This document shows positions 29,968-30,569 of a DNA stretch of 30,569 bases, piece after piece. Position 1 is the stretch's first letter. Each line of letters starts with the position of its first letter. Under the pieces are notes generated by a model. That model had not been told where the DNA came from. It was given only the letters and a program-made list of their open reading frames with translations, and did not search any database. Both the position numbers and the translations under genes were made by a program. The DNA is from an uncultured Alphaproteobacteria bacterium (GTDB lineage: Bacteria; Pseudomonadota; Alphaproteobacteria; CAAHEQ01; UBA3637), in contig CAMZEQ010000001.1 of NCBI GenBank assembly GCA_947305835.1, positions 1-30,569 of the forward strand, in the 5' to 3' direction.

Positions 29968-30363
29968 ATGAAATTTATTTTTGCGCCGGTTGCCCAAAAT
30001 ACGATTATTCGTCCGATGGCACAAGCGGTGTGTCTTGCCAATGGTGGTGTCCCTGTTAAATACATTGATCCGGTGAGTCATCAGGAAAAAGAAGTGACTG
30101 AAAATGATACTTCCTATCTTTGCATTGAAGGTTTTGTTGGTGAGCGCAGGACACGAATCAGTCCTCATTTAATTGCCTTTTGGTCGCGTCATGATATGCC
30201 CATCCAAGTTCAGGTCAATGTGAATGATGTTCAAGTTATGGTTCAAAATGGGACAACCATTGAGCAAGCAATGACGCAATTTTATCAAAAATCAGAGCAA
30301 CAAAATCAACCGGTCAGCAAAAAACAACTTAAACATCCGTGTTTTCAACATACCAAAGCCTGA
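29968..30363 (+). CDS. Hypothetical protein (131 aa)
   Basis: I do not recognise this protein. It is soluble, with no signal peptide or membrane segment. The first ~110 residues mix beta-like and helical stretches (FIFAPVAQNTIIRPMAQAVC, SYLCIEGFVGERRTRISPHL), and the tail is Gln/Lys-rich. It starts at an ATG with AAGGGAAG about four bases upstream, and a terminator-like hairpin follows its stop, so it looks like a genuine gene, possibly cotranscribed with rpmB. Confidence 0.75.
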   Translation: MKFIFAPVAQNTIIRPMAQAVCLANGGVPVKYIDPVSHQEKEVTENDTSYLCIEGFVGERRTRISPHLIAFWSRHDMPIQVQVNVNDVQVMVQNGTTIEQAMTQFYQKSEQQNQPVSKKQLKHPCFQHTKA

Positions 30364-30374
30364 AAAGAATTTAA

Positions 30375-30395
30375 AATTCCCCTAAGCGGGGGATT
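30375..30395 (+). terminator. Terminator-like hairpin after the last protein gene
   Basis: AATTCCCC (30375-30382) pairs with GGGGGATT (30388-30395), with one G-T pair and a five-base loop. Scattered Ts follow rather than a solid run. The following ~85 bases show no gene. Confidence 0.6.
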
Positions 30396-30481
30396 CTTAT
30401 GTTTATCCTCTTTTTATTTTGATGGTATCTGTAAAATATTTTGGGGCGTCAGCTCAATCAGATTTTTGGTTTTTTGAGTAT

Positions 30482-30510
30482 AAAAAAATCCGCCTTTATA
30501 ATACAGCGGA
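30482..30510 (-). terminator. Intrinsic terminator of the leftward tRNA-Arg gene
   Basis: On the minus strand TCCGC (30510-30506) pairs with GCGGA (30493-30489) and is followed by seven Ts (As at 30482-30488). It starts seven bases after the tRNA CCA end. Confidence 0.8.
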
Positions 30511-30516
30511 AAAATT

Positions 30517-30569
30517 TGGCGCGCCCGGCAGGATTCGAACTTACAACCTTCTGATCCGTAGTCAGATGC
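30517..30569 (-). tRNA. tRNA-Arg (anticodon ACG), 3' part, cut by window end
   Basis: The minus strand reads the 3' two thirds of a tRNA. It has a perfect anticodon stem TCTGA/TCAGA around loop CTACGGA (anticodon ACG), a five-base variable region, T loop TTCGAAT, acceptor strand CGGGCGC, discriminator G and an encoded CCA. ACG, read as ICG after deamination, decodes CGU, CGC and CGA; CGT is very frequent in the genes here. The T stem GTAAG/CCTGC has one G-U pair and an A-C mismatch, which is unusual. Confidence 0.93.

Overview
The window is a gene-dense, moderately AT-rich bacterial chromosome segment. It most likely comes from an alphaproteobacterium of an uncultured or host-associated lineage. 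The evidence is the size and type of the RNA polymerase beta and beta' subunits, a long HPF next to a PtsN-type EIIA, a 98-residue L28, an RHH_4-type regulator, and the lpoA-like/rsmI/yraN/BON cluster. The exact taxon cannot be read from the sequence alone. I see no prophage, insertion sequence, CRISPR array or rRNA. No gene-free stretch exceeds 300 bases; the longest is the 233-base rplA-rplJ leader.

Region 1 (1-11380) is the ribosomal protein/RNA polymerase block: nusG (5' cut by the window edge), a small Cys-rich ORF, rplK, rplA, a strongly structured L10 leader, rplJ (GTG start), rplL, two hairpins, rpoB and rpoC, closed by an intrinsic terminator. The usual rpsL/rpsG/fusA continuation is absent. 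Instead, region 2 (11382-13180) has its own promoter and two exported accessory proteins, one very Cys-rich and one ankyrin-like, ended by a bidirectional terminator shared with infC.

Region 3 (13190-16876) holds leftward infC, which seems to start at a rare ATC codon, and a divergent DsbD/ScsB-like membrane protein with a probable leaderless mRNA. Then come leftward rnhA, ptsN and hpf. Region 4 (16876-20950) has hemW, convergent with an LpoA-like lipoprotein whose 3' end overlaps it by 158 bases. It continues with rsmI and a yraN reading frame that runs without a stop into a two-BON-domain lipoprotein. This is the order known from the lpoA/rsmI/yraN/dolP locus of enterobacteria, and it suggests envelope biogenesis.

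Region 5 (21066-24235) carries a ribbon-helix-helix regulator with a candidate autoregulatory operator, a small cytidylyltransferase-like enzyme, and a leftward operon of ruvX, an unknown gene and an M48 metalloprotease with TPRs. Region 6 (24230-25630) is rpiB-nrdR-nusB. Region 7 (25693-29521) is a tightly overlapping batA-batB/C-batD operon, again with a promoter placed so that its mRNA would be leaderless. Region 8 contains rpmB (L28), one unknown gene, and the 3' part of a leftward tRNA-Arg(ACG) with its terminator.

The most useful observations are the fused yraN-BON frame, the two leaderless promoters with identical geometry, the ATC start of infC, the RHH operator candidate, the small Cys-rich ORF inside the nusG-rplK junction, and the exported Cys-rich/ankyrin pair after rpoC. 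I did not find a clear, wholly new multi-gene system.
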